From Timema cristinae (Eukaryota > Arthropoda > Insecta > Phasmatodea > Timematidae), in assembly GCA_039000515.1 (NCBI GenBank), contig JBCFYV010002255.1, positions 19,314,390 through 19,378,389 of the forward strand: DNA of 64,000 nt, given 5' to 3'. The position numbers were made by a program, and so were the translations under genes. Positions 53,101 to 59,100 of this stretch are shown in pieces; positions within the stretch are counted from its first letter, which is position 1; each line of letters opens with the position of its first letter. Below the pieces are notes generated by a model that saw only the letters and a list, made by a program, of their open reading frames with translations, searched no databases and was not told the DNA's origin.

Positions 53101-56100
53101 AGGGTAGGTCCTTTAGGTTAATGCAAATGATTTAGATTTGTTAGGTAATATTAAGGAATCTGTTACAAAAATTGCAGAAATTTTACTAAAGGTTGGCAGA
53201 GAAATAAGTTCAGAAGTGTATGCTGAAAGTACATAATCACACAGAAAACATTAGATATTATAATTGATCTTAATAAGATAGGGTGTAAGGAGGTCGACTT
53301 GAGTAGAACTAGCTCAAGATAGAAAGAGGTGGTGTACTTTTGTAAGTGCAGCAATTAACTTTAAAGTTTCTAATGTCATAAAGTAATTATGTAACAAATT
53401 GAATATGTTGAAATTTTTTAGCATTTTATTGATTTTGAAATATGTTTTAGTCAGAGAAATTTAGATTTTTGGTTCATAGAAAACAGGGAATTCTTTTCGT
53501 GAGATTTTGTGGCCACTCTGACTAAGAACACCAAGAAGAAAATTTTAGAAAATACAAACACATCTTTTCCAGTCAACATTGATAACAGTCTTTAGTATTA
53601 GTGTTCTTACCTGCACCGATACTGTCAAAATGGACAGCTTCAGCTTATACTGACATTTAATTACATATTATATATACACTTGCGGTACACAGAGTAAATG
53701 TACATCGCTGTTTAATGGTGCATGATATTGCATGCAGTTGCGAGTTAGTCAAGAGGACACGGTGGAGGACTGCCTTGCAGCGATGGCATCTGGTTCCACT
53801 TCGGCATCCCAGCTAAGGCGTCGGACAAGTATTTCTCTCCTCTCTAACGACCAGGTGCGGTCTAGCGTCGTGCGGGAACTAGTCAACACAGAAAGGGACT
53901 TTGTCAAGATTCTACGTGACGTCGCAGAGGTGAGTAATCCTGTCACATTTTCAACCAGAACATTCATATAATATATGAAGAGCTCCTTCGAATAGTTGAA
54001 TACTAAATCATATTTGAGGGGTAGGGGTTTGTAAAGTCCACTTTTTTTTTCAATTTGAAGCAAACTTGAATCAAACAAAGTAAACTCTTGATTATCCAAG
54101 GTGGTAAGGGAAAAAATTAATCCGGATTAGTGAACCCCAGATAAACACAGTAATGTGCTGAATAAGTACGGTTGAATAACATTGAGTCGCTATGTTTTGT
54201 TATAAGCAGATGTTGCCACCTCCGTTCGACGACATGATAACAAATTAACAAGATTTATTTTCTGTTATTATGTATAATCAAATACAAAATTATGTTTACA
54301 TTTCATATTATATTTTTCATACACATGTTCAGTTTTACTTGCCCGTACATTGTCTGACAATTGTATCATCATGTGCAAGGCAGGCCTTTGATTGAAATTT
54401 TATTAAATAAATAATTGGTAATAAATAAAATGCTAGACTATTAGGAAAATTGTGGAGCACATCTTCCTCAGGAAGTGGTAGTAGACTTTTATTTGTGCTC
54501 TAACATTTTCCTAATATTCTATCATTTTATTTATTACCAATTGTTTTTGCTCAATGCACTATATTTTGTACATATTATATTAAATAATTAAAAATTACTA
54601 CCCCAGATAATCCACAACCAGGTTAATGAAACCTTGGATATTCGAGTGTCTACTGTGTATAAACTATTCTTTTTGTTGGTTTTATACATTAAACTCACTT
54701 AGAAAATGTTTTATTGTGCGATTGATTGTAATATATCAGAATTGCAATGATCGAACATAAATTGAGTATACAAACAGTCAATTTTTTTTTTAATATTGGT
54801 GAAGCTTTGTAAATTGTTAGCTCGATTTCTTTATTATTATTGTTTTTTTTAAGTTGAAGATGAAATTTTTTCTCCAGGCCAAGTTTAAGTTTTAAGCATC
54901 GCACTTCTCTAATCTTTAGTGGAATTGAATAATTGAACTATTTTTTTTTTTTTTTTTGTATGTAGGGCTATTTGGTGGAATGCAAGCGGAGATTGGACAT
55001 GTTCTCTCCAGAGCAGATCGACGCCATATTTTGCAACCTGGAGGAACTCCTACACTTCCAGACAATGTTCCTGGAGGACTTGGAGAACCGCGTGGACTGG
55101 GAGGCCCCTCATCGCAGCTGTGTCGGTGACTGTTTCTTAACACACGTACGTCTTTGCTCGACAACATTTTAGTAAGACTTTTTAAATATTTTATTTTGAA
55201 AATTTTTTTAGTTTATAATTTGATTCAATTTCAAGGGTATTATTTATTTATGATCATAGTCTTTCATTATTATTATTATTGTCTGATTAATAATAAATGT
55301 TACTCTTACATCTATATTGGGTCGAAGCCGCTATTTTACGAATCCAAATCTCCAATTTACCTTCAAATCCCGAAGCCGAATCTTGGGAAAAATTATAAAC
55401 ATAAGAGGAAATATAAATATAATAGAATGATATAAAATACAAAAATAACTAAATTATGGATTGGCTCCTAAATTCTTTGAATATTTACGGATATTCAAGA
55501 TTTGAAAAGTCAAGAAAACTTCGGATTTAACGCTCAAATCCTTTATATATAAATAGTATATTTTTTTAAAGTGAAATTTATTTTTAAGCTCTAGTACTGC
55601 TTATTGGGGTTCAGAATCAATTATAATTATAGAATGAACTTAAACCAGGCCTCCAGACTAGTCATTTTACACTTAACTTTTTTCATATTACTGTTTCCCG
55701 TGTGTGGCCTGGGTCAGTTTTTATTCAAGCCATATATTTTCCTCTACGGCTTCTTAGGACTGTCATAACTTCATACGCCTTATAACTTAAGACTAGGGCA
55801 AGAACAACATCCAGTCCTCAGCCGTTAATTTATCGATGTGAAAGGGTAAACCCATATTTTCATCAAAGATACATTTTTGACCATGCTTGAAATCGAACCG
55901 GCTTGGTAGGCAAGCATGCTGTCACGGACAGACCTAAAGTGTCGGACTTTACACTTAACTGGATGTATGAATGTAATGAATAGATAAACATGTTTATAAT
56001 TAATAACCTCTGTATTAGAAGAATAGTAAAAAGTGGGCCTGTACTGTATATGACAAATTAGAATGTTGGTTAATTGACATAAATAAGCATTTTCACTGAC

Positions 56101-59100
56101 AATATTTTTATTGGAAAAGCTTCATGATTGTCAAAATTGGAAAAAGAAATGTAATGTGAATTAAAGGTGATATTTATCAAAACCAAGTTGAATTTTTTTG
56201 AAGCTCTACACACCCGTATAATTCATCCACATAGTAAATGTGTTCTATGCCCCTTTCCAGAGGGCAGGTTTCCGTATCTACTCAGAGTACTGCAACAGCC
56301 ACCCGATGGCGACAGCCACCTTGCAGGAGTTGTACCAACACAACAGCTATAGCAAGTTCTTCGAGGCTTGCCGTCTCATGAGGGGCCTTATGGAGATTCC
56401 GCTGGACGGTTATCTTCTCACCCCGGTTCAGAGGATATGCAAGTACCCACTGCAACTGGCAGAACTGCTCAAGTACACTAAGGTACATAAAACTGCATTT
56501 ATGTTAGCCATACAATGAGCAATGATTATACTTGAGTCAAAGAAAAGGCAATCAATCAAATACTAACTGTTTTTTGACACTTGTTATGCAATCATTTAGT
56601 TGTAAGACAATTACACTAAGCATATGGTACAAAAACCCCGACACCTTAGCTCAGTCGGTAGTGTGTCTGCCTACTGAGCTAAGTGTCCCGGGTTTGATTC
56701 CCGGTATGGCCGAAAGTTTATCATTGATGAAAATATGGGTTTACCCCTTCACATTGATAAATTAATGGCTGGAGACTGGATTTTGTGCCTGTCATAGTCT
56801 TAAGTTAGATTATAAGGCATATAAAGCTACGACAGGCCTAGCAAGCTGATGGTGGAAAAATATATGCCTTGAATAAAAACCAACCCAGGCCACAAACTGG
56901 AACCAGTAATGGATGTATAATTACAAAAAGCAAAGTAACAAGGTTCTCATATAATATCCTCCATGGTGTCGGCCTGTAGAGCCATACCGACAGTGGCCAC
57001 CACATGTCAGCGCGAAGGTAGTGCCAACTTCTTCACATTAAGGGTGTCAAGTGGTCAGCATATCAAACCCCCTCCTCGGCTGTTAATCAAATTTCTTTCT
57101 AAAGCATTTCCGAAAGTGATAAAATTATTGTCTTGTGGTTGAGCCGTAGTTAAGTTTTATTTATAAGTATAAATGGGTTGAATCCTATGTTTCTCGAATC
57201 TTAAATTTAAATTCAAATCCAAAATTCAAATCTTTAAAGATGTACAATTTTACTTGAAGTGAAAATATTTTATTTCTAATTTAAAAAAAGTTGTTTCAAG
57301 ACTTGGTGCCACTGACAAATGCTATTTTGTTTGTTCCACTTTTTTCTAGTAATTAATTATATTAATAAAATTTCATACCTTTTTTGTGATTTGTTACAAT
57401 TCCAACTACACAAGTTTATATAATTCTGTTTGACAATTGCTTAAATTTTTTATTTGAAGTCAAGGTCTTCATAAATGTATTCAATATTTTTACGAATCTC
57501 GAATACCATGGGATTCTAAGGATTAGAGGGATTTTAGATGCAAGCATCCCATATATATTTAAAATATGAGCAATTGTTTACTTCATTTTTTTCTCAATTA
57601 AGTTTTCAATCGTTTTGGTAGAGAAAAATCCTTCATAATTGGCTACCTTCCAACAGGCTGACCATCCTGACTATGCCAAGATACAAGAGGCCCTGGACGC
57701 AATGCGGGATGTTGCTGTTCTGATCAATGAACGTAAGCGTCGTATGGAGAGCCTGGAAAAGTTGGCGGCCTGGCAACAAAGAGTCGAAGCTTGGGAGGTC
57801 AGTTGGAAAGCACGCTGTCACTCTTTTCTATGGAAAATAAGTCATTAAAAATATTAATTTAATCAAATGAAAAAAAAAACAGGACAAGTATTGTTATATT
57901 ATGATACGAAGAAACATTTTTGTTAATTCCAAAATTTATTAAAAGAATTTGTATATATTCAACAACAAAGTAAAGTTATCTGCAGCTTTCAAAATAACAC
58001 TAAAAATATAGGAATATTTTATTAATATTGGGCATAAAACGCTTGTATTTTCTAAAAGGTGCACCAAATATCAATTTGTAGGAAAATCAAGGAATAGCAT
58101 CTTGATGGCAGATACCATTAAGTCTTGGTAGTAATTTTTGAACAATCTATACTCGCCTAATTTTACTCGTTTATTACTTTGGGTTTGATGTTATAAAAAA
58201 AAATTAAGCCTATATTATTAAAATACATACACATCGATTATTTTATTTAGTTATTTTTTTAACCACATTTCTAAGCTTGAAAAATAGGCAAATAAAAAAT
58301 ACTAAGTATTTAACCATAGAACTTCTTTGATTTGTTAATTTTACCTGACCTTCACTTGAGATTGCCGAGGCCTTGGTGGTCTTTTGAAGCCGATAAAAAA
58401 AACTGTAGCAGACTGTTTCTAGCATCACCTTGTAGATATCGGGAGAATGTTAACAGCAGCTAGCTTAGTATAGCGTTACCATTATTGTTTTAGGGAGAAG
58501 ACCTAATTGAAGTTAGTTCCCAGTTGATCCACCAGGGTGAGGCGGTGCGAGTCACTACCGGCATGTGGACCAATAATATCACTTTGTTCCTATTCGACCA
58601 CCAACTAGTTTACTGCAAGAAGGTGAGCATACATGGCTGGTTTTCCTCCTCCACATCATATTGAGCGTTCAGGTCAATTGCATCTAATTACTCAATTGGG
58701 GTAGATTTAAGAGGAAATGTACCCGCCTTTGTGTATAGAGAAAGCAAGAAACCTTTTAGGATAAGATAGATTCATAACTGGAAACCAAACTTCAACTCCC
58801 CTTCACCAGCTAACCAAACAAGATGATGTCTTGGCGTTTAGTACGTGTGCCACCAATGCATGGAGCACAAGGAGTCTCATTGATTACTTCATTAGTTTTA
58901 TGATGATGCCGTCTGTAAAATATTGCCACATAAATAATCTAAAATAAGTTGACTGATGCAAAATGTATTATTATTATTATTATATATTATTATTATATAG
59001 CACCGCGTCTTACTACCCGTTCGGGTTATACGCTTTAAGTACTAATTACGCTAATGGATTAGGAATTGGGATGGTTGAATTAGAGGAAGTGAACCCGCAT

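Noticed and set aside
56635..56710. Possible tRNA genes (here, and at the heads of all SINE copies)
   Set aside because: A and B box words are present, but the acceptor stems do not pair and each is followed by a SINE body and tail, so they are SINE promoters.
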